Positions 25,292 through 35,000 of a DNA stretch of 35,000 nt are shown here, in pieces (the stretch's first letter is position 1; each line of letters opens with the position of its first letter). The position numbers and the translations under genes were made by a program. Source of the DNA: Chrysomallon squamiferum (lineage: Eukaryota > Mollusca > Gastropoda > Neomphalida > Peltospiridae). The stretch lies in the NCBI GenBank assembly GCA_012295275.1, contig CM022674.1:15089453-15124452 (forward strand), in the 5' to 3' direction. Under the pieces are notes generated by a model. That model was not told the DNA's origin and made no database searches. It worked only from the letters and a program-made list of their open reading frames with translations.

Positions 25292-26489
25292 CCGCTCCAA
25301 TCCAGACTGCAAAACGAATCCACGCTAGAAATGGGAGGGCGGCGATCAAAACCATGCACAGGAAAGTAAGCAGAAGAGGCACGAATGGTACATATGGAGT
25401 TTTGAAGTACAATTTCGTCTTGTTCTGCGGTTGCTTAGCAACGAACAACGACGACGTTATCATGAAGACGGCGGATATACAGGAGGCTGTGACCGCCCAC
25501 CAAATTCGGTTGGACGTCTCCGTGGACAGCGCTATGAGACAGAGGCACATGCATGTGCTTGAGATGATGTAGAGGACTAAGGAACATCGTGCCGTTGTCC
25601 AAGTCGCCACGCTCGGGTCTGTGAATGTGTAGCTTGGAAGACGGATGATGCTACTTAAACTGGACAAAGAGAAATTTGATCTGGATCTGTTTGGAACGAG
25701 ACGCGTGGTTTCGGTGTTGCTGCCGCTGTTGCCGTTCTGCCTCAGCGAATCGCGTTTACTGTGACAGTAGTGGCCGTTCACGTAAAATCCATCTAAGTGA
25801 GTTTCAGTCGGAGTCTGGCAGTCGTAGTGAATATTCATATCTCCGTTAGCCATGACTTCCAACTTCGGTAAAACTTTCGTCTGATCGTCAGCTTTCGTAT
25901 AATCCATTTCCTCCGTGTCCGAGTACTCCTGATACACTCCGATGTTGTCCGGATGATAACGAAGACAAACGACGCTCAACGCACACACAAAATAACTAAA
26001 CAAAGAGGCAGCTGACAGCATTTCCACCGCACTTTCGAAATTCACGAACAGAGAAACGAGAGCTGAAAGACACCCAATCACAAACGTCGACACAACTGGA
26101 ACCTTTGTCCTTGAACTTACACTCGACAGTTTTCGTGGAAGAAGCCCGTCTTTGCTCATGGCGTACAAGTTCCTCGGAAGAGAAAACAGAGAACCTAATA
26201 TGGATGCTAAGAGTCCCAGCAAAGCGCCTATGCCGATCACGTATTTGGCTGCAAAAATGTGTTTTCCTTCGAAGGCTTTTGACAACGACGCCTTCGACGA
26301 CAGCTGGGTCCACGGGTATGACAGCGTCAACGAGGCCGTGGAGCTGAAGTAGACGAAGAAGACGATGACGACAGAAGACACTATGGCAGTCGGGACATGT
26401 TTGTATGTTTGCTTTGACTCCTGGCTGGAAGTAGCGATGTTGTCGATGCCGGAGAAACCGTATATCATCACAGCAGCTCCAGATGTGAA
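25292..26489 (-). CDS. SLC7/CAT-like amino-acid transporter, main exon
   Basis: This large exon (399 codons plus one base) encodes most of the transporter core. The acceptor is actcatttcag and the donor gtaggt. It starts FTSGAAVMIYGFSGIDNIATSS, the CAT helix that normally reads FxxYxFVGFDCIATTGEE. It goes on through several helices to a conserved SLPRNLYAMSKDGLLP motif (near exon residue 115), the hallmark of CATs. A helix pair ending VVCLRYHP follows. Then comes a ~120-residue polar, Ser/Thr/Asn-rich loop that begins YQEYSDTEEMDYTK, where CATs have their long cytoplasmic loop. Three more helices end at WIRFAVWIGA, the last CAT helix. The open frame beyond the donor (to about 25248) is intron read-through, and the ATG at 26520 lies upstream of the acceptor in intron. 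The likely role is facilitated transport of cationic or other amino acids across a cell membrane. The substrate cannot be read from the sequence. Orthology to CAT1-3, SLC7A4 or SLC7A14 is unresolved. Confidence 0.93.
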
Positions 26490-26599
26490 CTGAAATGAGT
26501 TTATAGACAGGTTTGTTGACACGCAGTAAAATTATGTAAGAAATATGACCATATCCAGGACTCTACTGTCACATCAACACATTGAAAGAAAGAGAGAAG

Positions 26600-26770
26600 A
26601 ACACAGAAAAAGCAGACATACAGACATACACACAGATACACTCATATATGTGTATGCATATATACATTCACATATATATATATATACGCATACACGCACT
26701 CACACATTCATACAAACATACACAAATATGAACACATACAGATTTACAGGCTCCCACATATAAAAGTACA
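26600..26770. repeat. CA/TA-rich low-complexity tract
   Basis: Degenerate CATA, CACA and ATAT units in intron, close to the acceptor of the main exon. Confidence 0.75.
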
Positions 26771-27239
26771 GACAGACTTACAGATAGAGAGATGGACAAA
26801 TAAATACTCTTGAAGGCAGAACGACAGACGGACAAATTGACAGATGGATATACTCAATCAATCAGATATGCTTTATTTATTCTCGGCTTGATTTGTGACA
26901 TTTAAAAGTGCTTAAGAAATATTACTGTAAATCATAAATCGATGTAAACTGCAGAGAGAGAATTATTCAAGATGGATGCTGCAACAGTTGGTGCAGCATT
27001 AATAAGAGTAAGACTTTGAAAGGGAAACAAAGGCTTTTCTCTCTCGAAACTGCGTTATAAAACTAATCTTTGATAATCTGATAAATATTAATATTAAAAA
27101 GTACTGAAATGTGGTAGGAGAAAATACTGATTAATTCATTTATTCAATCATTTTATAACTGAATATTCTTTCATGTCCACTTTGATACCATCGTATTTAA
27201 ACAAAATCATATGTTTAATAATATTATTACTTTCAAAAT

Positions 27240-27530
27240 CAAGATTCATCCATGTTTTCATTCATTTATGAATTCATCTTCATTTTCGTTCATTAATTGA
27301 TTCGTTTCGTTCGTTCTGTCATCCATATTTCCGTTCATTTATTTGTTCATTGATTCATCTATCCTTTCGTTTATTCATTCGACCAGTAGTTCATTCTTTC
27401 TTCTCTGCTTTCGCTCATTCATTTGCTATTTCCACCATTCATTCCTCCATCCATCCATCCATCCATATTTTCGTTCATTTTTCGTTCATACTTTGATTCA
27501 CTACTTCGTTCATGCACAAATAACGGAACA
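27240..27530. repeat. degenerate ATTC/GTTC tetranucleotide repeats
   Basis: TTCATTCATT and TTCGTTCATT words recur across about 290 bases, with a pure CATC run at 27448-27468. Confidence 0.85.
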
Positions 27531-27624
27531 TCAACACGTCCATTCACTCGCTGGTTTCACATAAACGTGACAACATCTGTGACAGAAAATTCAGACAAAA
27601 CACGAGTTAAAAAAAGACACTCAC

Positions 27625-27762
27625 GCCTCTGACTCCGTGCGGAAAGAAACCCGGCGACTTCGTCCAGTTGTGAGACTGTATGTGGAAGAAGCCGACACAG
27701 ATGAAGGAAAGAACGAACAGCCCCGACAACGACATCAACACAAAGTTTACAACAGCATAGAA
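27625..27762 (-). CDS. SLC7/CAT-like amino-acid transporter, internal exon
   Basis: This exon is exactly 46 codons, with phase 0 on both sides. The acceptor is tttatttcag and the donor is gtgagt on the minus strand. The peptide opens FYAVVNFVLMSLSGLF, a membrane helix matching the CAT segment usually read as VNKIFTxxNxxVLxF. It continues through FICVGFFHI into a polar loop with NWTK, a possible N-glycosylation site in the loop where CAT proteins are typically glycosylated. It ends SPGFFPHGVRG, matching the Gly/Phe-rich lead-in to the next helix. Base composition is clearly richer in G+C than the surrounding intron. The two flanking introns are 2772 bp (upstream) and 1135 bp (downstream). The match in order, phase and motif to the exons on either side makes the assignment firm. 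Confidence 0.88.
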
Positions 27763-28137
27763 CTGAAATAAAATCAGCGACATCATCATTTGTATCAAAT
27801 CTGGCAATTTTTGTAATATCTGTTTACATATGTATGTATCATATTTAAAAAGATATACAGAGTTTTGACATACACATTTATATATAGAAATAAATATATA
27901 AGCAGATGGAAATCAAAAATAAACATGCAAATCAGATGTATTAAAGATAGCGTGTAGCATACTTCATACATTAAACATTCATTTAAATGTAGCTAGCAAA
28001 ATTCAGTTCGTTGTTCTTGTCTCACACACAGACACACACGCACACACGCACACAGATATAGACACAGACACTCAAATTATATTTCATAGACGGAAACATG
28101 TGTTTTATGTATCGTGCATGAATAAAAACAGTGAGAT

Positions 28138-28140
<3 letters not shown>

Positions 28141-28226
<86 letters not shown>
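28141..28226. repeat. compound (TA)n-(GA)n microsatellite
   Basis: TA units (28141-28168) run directly into GA units (28169-28226). Confidence 0.97.
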
Positions 28227-28230
<4 letters not shown>

Positions 28231-29268
28231 CTGACACAGACAGAAAAAATTATAACATTCATTTATATATTTGATATCAACCAAAAAACATATGTAGTTT
28301 GCACTTGTATATCATATGTTAATATCAAGGACAACAACAAGCTTTGTTTTAAATATCAGTTAAAAGAAACAGCTATAAGCATTTAGTATTATTTATGAAA
28401 GCAACGAGAATTCTTTTCAATATCGTAAACTGCAGCAACAATTACTTTTGTGTTCAAACAAGATTTAGAACTACAACTATTGTACATGATGACATTCAGA
28501 ATCTCATCTCCAGTGAACGGTATCGATCCAGGAATCCTCTGCACGATGCACTGAACCCACTCTCTAATGAGACAGAGCAGACGAATCAATTGCGTTTTCC
28601 AGGGACAGGAATATTGGCATGTTTGCGATTTCGACCATCACAAAATTACATAATTGTCTCTCTCTCTTTCTTCTTTTTTTTTTTTTTTTTTTTTTAATCA
28701 GACAATTTTAGAATGAACAGAATCGATAAAAAAAAAAAAAAAACATTTAATGATTTAATATTTGTGTTGGATAATACCGAAATATTTATGTATACACACA
28801 CATTCGGATACACATACAGACACACACACAAACAGACACGCATATACATGCATATTGCACAGATCAACAACAAAAACAACAACAGTAATAAGAATAAGAA
28901 TAATAATGGCATAACAAGTAATTTATTTATTATAATATTAGATTTCATTATGGATATTTTAATTACTTACATAGTAATGAATTAACCATTCCTCAGAAGA
29001 AATAAATTAATTTATGCTATTATATTTTAAAGAGATTTTTGAAAAGAAGTAACAACATTATTGGGAGTATGAAAAAGAATGTCTTTGACTTTGTACGTGC
29101 TTTGTATATGTGCATGTGTTTATTTGTATATGTGGTTGGGTTTATATGTATTTGTGTCTGTATATATAATGTATATATAACTACGTTGGTGTTTCTGTTT
29201 ATATATAATTACCATTTCTATTTAGTGTCAGATACTGTAAAATTAGAATCCTTAATGAAATGTATAAC

Positions 29269-29272
<4 letters not shown>

Positions 29273-29348
<76 letters not shown>
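29273..29348. repeat. (GA)n microsatellite
   Basis: An uninterrupted run of about 75 bases in intron. Confidence 0.97.
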
Positions 29349-29352
<4 letters not shown>

Positions 29353-29838
29353 ACGAATGGAGAACTAAGCTCTAGAAAGAACATATCCATTGCATTCTAT
29401 TAGCGAATGATATTCCTGTGTGGACTATGCGTGCGTCTGTGTTTGCATAGTGTGCGAAAATCGTTCACTTCAGTATTACTGTTCTATTATAAAAGGTCTG
29501 TCAAAAACGTTTCCTTTGTCTCAAAGTCAACTCGCATATCAATGAAATCCAATATGTTTATTAAAAGTCTGTAACATGCAAACTCATTCGTGTCGCCGTT
29601 AAGACAAATTATATCTGATAGTTTCAATAAATAAAATAAATGCATGTAAATTAAAAGAATTGTGGCCATTTTATTGGTTTCAATGGCGGCATGTCAGCCA
29701 TAATGGTCTGATAAAATACCATTGATTGCATATTTCCGTTCCAATAGCAATTCACGTGTCATTTCGTTTCCGAACGTCAATTAACGAATGCTATTTTATT
29801 TATCGCGTTTTATATCAAAACATTTAAAACAAAGAGTG

Positions 29839-29961
29839 GCATTTAATATAAAAACCGACATAATAAAAGAGATAATTTTATTCTGAACGACACTTCTCGA
29901 AAAAAAAATTTTATTTTATTTTTTTTTTTTTTTTTTGGGGGATGGTTTTTATATTAAATGC
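29839..29961. repeat. inverted repeat, 18-bp perfect arms
   Basis: GCATTTAATATAAAAACC at 29839-29856 is exactly reverse-complemented at 29944-29961. The 87-base interior is AT-rich with a long T run. It could be a hairpin or a very small MITE-like element. No clear target-site duplication is seen. Confidence 0.75.
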
Positions 29962-30235
29962 GAAGTAATTAGTTTCTTATTTTAAGTGTGTTCCTTCCTT
30001 TCTTTCTTGATTTATTTATTAATCAATTTATTTACGTTACCAGGTGATTTATAAGTATTCCATCAAACAGTTTTTCGTCAAAAATTCAAAGTAAGCGTTT
30101 ATATTAAAATCCTAAATACCACTATGCTCAAGATCACAGGAACAACTGTGAAAATTGTGTTAATAATAACTGATGATTATGATGATAGTGATGATAAAAA
30201 TGATAAAAACAATAACAATAACATCGGTACCGACA

Positions 30236-30246
30236 ACAACAACAAC

Positions 30247-30301
<55 letters not shown>

Positions 30302-30465
30302 GTAATAACTATAACAATAATAATAATAATAACAATAATAATAACTAATAATAATAAAAGTAATAATAACAGTAATAAAAATAATATAATAATAATAAAA
30401 AATAATAATAATAATTATAATAATAATAACAATAACAACAATAATAATAAATAATAAACAACAAT
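30236..30465. repeat. AAT/AAC trinucleotide repeat block
   Basis: About 230 bases of AAT with AAC and TAAC variants, close to the donor of the exon at 30535. Poly-Asn and poly-Ile frames here are artefacts. Confidence 0.95.
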
Positions 30466-30476
30466 AACAATAAATG

Positions 30477-30480
<4 letters not shown>

Positions 30481-30523
<43 letters not shown>
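30481..30523. repeat. (TA)n microsatellite beside a splice donor
   Basis: A TA run of about 43 bases, starting about 11 bases into the intron after the donor at 30534. Confidence 0.97.
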
Positions 30524-30528
<5 letters not shown>

Positions 30529-30534
30529 ACTCAC

Positions 30535-30649
30535 CTTGACACTAAGGAGGATGATTAGAGTAGAAAACAGCAGAACTGAACAGCCCAGCACGTCTGGGCT
30601 GGAGGCTATAACAGTCGAGTTACCCCACGACCACGCCTCACTGACATAC
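30535..30649 (-). CDS. SLC7/CAT-like amino-acid transporter, internal exon (first one visible)
   Basis: This is the most 5' exon of the transporter gene that can be seen. On the minus strand it follows a pyrimidine-rich acceptor (tctcttttcag) and ends at a strong donor (gtgagt). It holds one base of a split codon plus 38 codons, starting YVSEAWSWGNSTV and running into a hydrophobic helix (PDVLGCSVLLFSTLIILLSVK, shown here only to mark the helix, about residues 19-38). In CAT transporters this matches the region before and within the helix that precedes the glycosylated loop, where a Pro-Asp/Glu lead-in and a Val-Lys helix end are usual. NST is a possible N-glycosylation site. It splices in phase 0 to 27762. 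The exons encoding the first membrane helices are missing from the window, so the gene is 5'-incomplete. A (TA)n run begins about 11 bases beyond the donor. Confidence 0.85.
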
Positions 30650-31168
30650 CTGAAAAGAGAAACGTATAAACACATTTACGATCCTCTTTCTATATTATCA
30701 CTATTTTCTAAATACGGTCGACTTGCTCCAGATCAATATATCCGTGATTCAGACACGAACAAAAGTTTTTCATTACAAATATATTTATGATTATATTTCT
30801 ATAAATTACGAAGACACTAAAAAAAAAAAGTAATTCAGATTAATGTTTGTTATTTATACAATCAAGTTGCCACTGTCCAATGTATCGATGAAGTACTCGA
30901 AAACAAATATTTTCTTTGTAAATGTAATTACGTTCCTGTTTTTTCTAATAATATATTATTTCCAAATGCTCCGCTTCTCGGTGAAGTATTACCGAAACTT
31001 TTTTTCTTTTTAAATATATTTATGATTCTATGTCGATAAAAGTATTATTTATCTGTAAATGTATTTTGTATTTCAAAAAATATTTTTCAATCAAATGTTA
31101 AAGTGCATCTGTAGTCATGCTGATATTCTTCAATATATTTATTTATAATTATTGTTGTTATTGTGGAT

Positions 31169-31208
<40 letters not shown>

Positions 31209-31700
31209 TTTCATAGGCGATATCATGTAGCATAAGTATATTTAGCAAGACAGTTATATTTTTTCCTGTCAATTTATGAACTGCATGACACTCAAGGAAA
31301 TACGCTAAGTATTAACAGTGGGAAATCGCGTTATAATAACAACAACAGTAAGTAAGTTAATAAATAAACAAGATACGAAAAGATAAACAAAAACAAAAAG
31401 AAAGAAAGAAAAACGATAAAGATGTTATTTTGATAAATTCACGTACCAGACATAAAACATTAACTCCAACCAAATCCTTTTCTTTGACAGAGAAAATAAA
31501 TGCATACCTGTATACTAATGTAAAATTCCACAGTTACAAAAAAAAAAAAAAAATAATAATAAAAAAATTTAAAAAAAAAATAATAAAAATAAATAATAAA
31601 TAAATAAACTTTCCAATTGAACACCTAAGGATTTCCAAAAACAAAGCTTCAGAGAGAAAAGCAGTCTATGTACACTCAAAGACAAACGCATTGTTAACAA

Positions 31701-31724
31701 TGACGTAATACCATTATGACGTCA
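31701..31724. promoter_or_regulatory. pair of CRE-like sites
   Basis: TGACGTAA (31701-31708) and TGACGTCA (31717-31724) are separated by 8 bases. An ATG ATG (31771-31776) and a strong donor-like GTAAGT (31804) follow on the + strand. This could be an enhancer or the promoter of an unrecognised transcript. Confidence 0.3.
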
Positions 31725-32199
31725 CAACAGTCGCTGGTTTACTGCATGTGAAAAGGGAATGTGTTTTGTTTATGATGACGAGCACAAAAGGAAACAGAGC
31801 AGGGTAAGTTTAAGTTATATGTAACTACAACAACAACAACAACAATAGTAATAATAATAGAATAAAATACATGCATAATTAAAAACGTAGTTCTATTAAA
31901 TTGTGTGCGTATACAGGATGTTCGAGTGTGTTTGTATGCGTAGAATGTTTGTGTGACGCTATGTATCTGTACGCATGTGAGGTTTCTCGATAATCATTAT
32001 TTGTATGAAGATTTGATATTAAGAAACACGAACAAAAAGAGACCAAAAAAAAATCAGGAGAATGAGAGAAAAAAGTAAAAATAAAAAAATAAAAATAAAA
32101 ATAAAATAGCGAATAAATCCTTCCAAAAAGTCACTCTCGTCTTAACAAAATGACAACAAAATAAAAACCTAAAAATGTTGTTATCATTTAACTAGGCCC

Positions 32200-32290
32200 G
32201 CGGCAAACGACCGTCAGAACGAATGTGCTACTTAAAACGACGGTTTCCTTCTCAAGTGGCAGTCCTCCTATCAGACAAAGTAATGTTATT
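32200..32290 (-). repeat. possible dispersed-repeat fragment
   Basis: On the minus strand it contains aggaggactgccact (32269-32255) and then, about 15 bases on, gtcgttttaa. A similar arrangement is on the + strand at 21321-21350 (aggaggactgccact then ctcgttttga). The pair may be remnants of one repeat family. Confidence 0.35.
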
Positions 32291-32583
32291 TGAAATGTGG
32301 ACGCCCGTGTTGCTGATGACAAAGAAATTGTCATTATCGGATAACACGATGGGATTTTAATGAAGTCATTTGAAACTTCGCTTTGGCGATCTGTCATCGA
32401 ATATCCTTGTTAGTTCATTAGCTAGAGTAAGTTAGATAATCGAATCGTAGATTTTTTTTTTAGTTCTTTAGTTGTTGGTTTTTTTTTTGTGTATTTTTGT
32501 TATAGGGTAACGGTAAAATAAAGAAAAAGAATAGTAAAAATAGAAGAAAAAAGGAAAAGTGAGAGAGGAGAGTGGAATAAAAT

Positions 32584-32586
<3 letters not shown>

Positions 32587-32674
<88 letters not shown>
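32587..32674. repeat. (AG)n microsatellite
   Basis: An uninterrupted run of about 88 bases. Confidence 0.97.
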
Positions 32675-32675
<1 letters not shown>

Positions 32676-32849
32676 AATAAAATAATAATAAAAATCAAAT
32701 AGAAGAGAATAAAGAAACGTTTAGGAAAAATGAATGCTACACATCCTCGCTGTTATTTTATTTATCAAAGGTATTCGAAATCTTTCCTGTAATATTCTAA
32801 GAAAAGATATAAAAAAGATAACTGTCTAACCTAGAAAAGACATTAAAGA

Positions 32850-33385
32850 TTCGATTAAATAAATAAAGAATTCTGTGTTCAAAAATTAAAAAAGATTGAA
32901 TAAATATGCAATTTTTCTCTTCTATATAAATAGGTTAAACAGTTAAACAGAATTTAAGAAACAAATTGAAGATAAACGTAATTTTCCCTCAGAATAATAA
33001 CAGCTGAATTAAATAAATAAGTAATCATTCAGATATTTAAAGATATTGGTTGAATAAATAAGTGATATTTAATAACAACCTTCGGTCAATAAACGCAGTT
33101 TAATAAACACGATAAATCAAAATGAAATATTTTAATGCATTTGTGGAAAATGATAGCTTTCCTGAATAAATAAGCAATATTTAATACATGCGTCAAATTA
33201 ATAAGACATATTTGATAAACACACCAAATAAATAAGCAACAGTTGATAAATACGTCGAATTAATAAACACTATTCAATAACTAAACTGAATAAATACGAA
33301 ATATTTCAGTAAACACGTTCCATGTTTGATAACTACGTGGAATAAATATGCAGTACTATTTTGATAAAGAAATAATTATCCTTCG
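32850..33385. repeat. degenerate ~32-bp tandem array
   Basis: Words such as gaataaataagcaatattt, gataaacacg and aattaataaacac recur about every 30-33 bases. The clearest part is 33170-33380. Confidence 0.65.
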
Positions 33386-33894
33386 AAATAACTGTACTTG
33401 TTTCTCTCTCTCATCTTCTGACTGAGATATCCTATTAAAACTACGTAGCTTTCGTTTAAAAAGCAGAAATTATCATGTTCCTCGGTTTCCTCGTGAATTG
33501 TCCATTTCGTCTCGTCTGCAGGAAGCCTAAGCAGACGACAATTTACTGTACGGTCGGCAGAGAATATAACCCGCTGTTTGACAGAGCGATATTAAATAAC
33601 TGGCATTATTTGTGTAAACAGGGAAGTAATATATCAGCCAAACGTGAATTAAATCCGGTTTGAAGATCACTTCATTAGTGACTAAGACTTTCATTCTTTC
33701 TTTCCTTCCTTCCGTTATTTATTTATTTACAAAGCAAAGTTGAAATTTCTGTTAATCCCAGCGCATGTTGTTCCGTATTAAACCGATAATTCTCATGTAT
33801 TATACGACATCAGTTAATTAATTAAATTTAATTAATTAATTAATTAATTAATGCATTTATTTATTTATTTATTTACATTTACTGAAGACAGATA

Positions 33895-33929
<35 letters not shown>

Positions 33930-35000
33930 TGCGTTATTGCCAAAAAAACACTGAAGCTAAATTTGACGTTGTTATTTATTAACTCTTTTTTTCCGAAATA
34001 TATCGCTCACATGCTCATGCACTATTCACCCTGTCCTCTATGCACACACAAACACAAAGATACATAACCTTTCTCACCCCCTACACACTCATAACACATT
34101 ATAAATATTAATAAAATAAACAGTATTGATTAGATTATTCAAAATTTACGAGCGAGAATGAGAATATCCTGACTAATATTCGAATAAAAATGTCCATAAA
34201 TAGTTTAAAGCGATATTCTTCTTAAAAGCTTCGACAGTATAACATTATATAGCATGATAAAAATAAAAAAAAATACTGTTCTTATTCATTTTCGTTTCAA
34301 TATAGGCACTAGGCTGTTGTTGTATGGAAATACGAAAATTTTGCATTCTGCAATAAGGCTTGATCGTCAAAGTAATTAACGTGTAATTTCCTTCGATTAT
34401 GTAAGTGAAATATGCGTGACCGAACTTGTATAAATATATCCAGTCTAATTTAGCTTTGAGAAGTAATTTTTCAATTATATGTAATTTCGTACTGGAAAAT
34501 AATGATTTTTTTTTTTTTTTTTTTTAAACAAATAGAAATATGTTTTGTAAAACAAAAAATTGCTCGATTGAATCAGACGAAAATAAATGATGTCGATGAT
34601 GAAAAAAATGAGGATGATTGTGTTAAAATAATTAAAATGATAATAGTGATAATGACTGATGATGATAATAATATTGGTGATGATGACGATTATGATGATG
34701 ACGATTATGATGATGATGATAATAATAAGAAGAAGAAGAAGAAAATTAACCATGACACGTTTGTTTGTAACTCCGCGATTAATCCATTTTTCTAAGGTCT
34801 TGTAAATCAAGCGATTAAAACGCTTGGAAACGCTTTATATAACATATTTCCAATTCCTGCTGCAGCTCCCTAATGGTGATCAGCGCTCGGATAAATGCGG
34901 TTTTGTTTCTTTTTTTTTTTTTTATAAAACGTTTTTTCTGAAGATCGATTTGATAATAACAATTAATGGTGTGGGCTTTTGTTTACTCTCATACAGAAGC

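Larger units (their letters stand above)
26490..27624 (-). other. intron of the transporter gene (1.1 kb)
   Basis: The intron has a canonical donor (gtgagt) and acceptor (tttcag) on the minus strand. It contains a CA/TA-rich tract at about 26600-26770 and degenerate ATTC/GTTC repeats at 27240-27530. The rest (26780-27240) is plain AT-rich sequence. Confidence 0.8.
27763..30534 (-). other. intron of the transporter gene (2.8 kb)
   Basis: The donor is gtgagt and the acceptor tttatttcag on the minus strand. It contains a CA tract (28022-28075), a (TA)n-(GA)n compound repeat, a second (GA)n run, an inverted repeat near 29839-29961 and a long AAT/AAC block at 30236-30465. The stretches 28390-28650 and 29360-29830 are non-repetitive and have no recognisable coding content. 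Confidence 0.8.
30650..35000. other. probable upstream intron of the transporter gene
   Basis: The transporter lacks its first helices, so this region is presumably intron or holds undetected upstream exons. I looked on the minus strand for the CAT N-terminal motif GAGIYV and its surrounding helices and did not find it. Contents include TTTA (31168-31212), A-rich patches (31538-31610, 32040-32110), TTAA and TA runs (33813-33925) and GAT-rich sequence (34590-34745). The stretch 33490-33660 is less AT-rich and unexplained. Confidence 0.55.

Noticed and set aside
25996-26352. Open frames on both strands overlapping the main exon
   Set aside because: They are other-frame shadows of the transporter coding sequence.
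26490-26522. ATG at 26520 as the transporter's start
   Set aside because: It lies upstream of a clear tttcag acceptor, and two further exons upstream continue the same protein.
30124-30454. Poly-Asn and poly-Ile open frames
   Set aside because: Pure AAT/AAC trinucleotide repeat in three frames.
33475-33663. 62-codon open frame as an upstream transporter exon
   Set aside because: It is on the opposite strand, and neither strand shows CAT helices or the GAGIYV motif.

Overview
The window looks like nuclear DNA from an invertebrate animal. It is AT-rich and gene-poor, with large introns and many microsatellites: long (GA/CT)n, (AAT)n, (TTTA)n and (TA)n runs. The one protein-coding gene I can support is interrupted by canonical GT-AG introns. 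A lophotrochozoan such as a mollusc would fit, but nothing here fixes the taxon. I found no bacterial features, rRNA, convincing tRNA, CRISPR array or intact transposon ORF.

The gene lies on the minus strand and covers roughly the right-hand half of the window. It encodes the C-terminal ~519 residues of an SLC7-family amino-acid transporter of the CAT (cationic amino acid transporter) type. Four exons join in frame, in transcript order: 30649-30535, 27762-27625, 26489-25292 and 17736-17630. The last one ends in TGA and was found by splicing logic: the short reading frame after a good acceptor completes the final transmembrane helix. Exons for the first membrane helices are not visible and should lie beyond position 35000. 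The last intron is about 7.5 kb and is full of purine-rich and AAT repeats.

Left of the gene (1-17400) I see no coding gene. This stretch holds microsatellites and several older tandem arrays: a 29-bp unit at 3922-4199, a ~62-bp unit at 4328-4860, and a diverged ~55-bp unit in two blocks at 13205-14060 and 14740-15310. A 150-bp dispersed repeat follows each of the two blocks (14107-14252 and 16427-16578), which suggests one ancient duplication, later interrupted. A CpG-containing, non-repetitive stretch at 6780-7320, with a nuclear-receptor DR1-like site and a TATA-like box, is the best candidate for a regulatory region. Two pairs of CRE-like sites (6390-6414 and 31701-31724) are also notable.

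Right of the first visible exon (30650-35000) is probably upstream intron. It holds simple repeats, a degenerate ~32-bp array and a possible dispersed-repeat fragment. I found no clear evidence of a new multi-gene system. The more unusual points are the transporter's divergent core motif and the layered tandem arrays.
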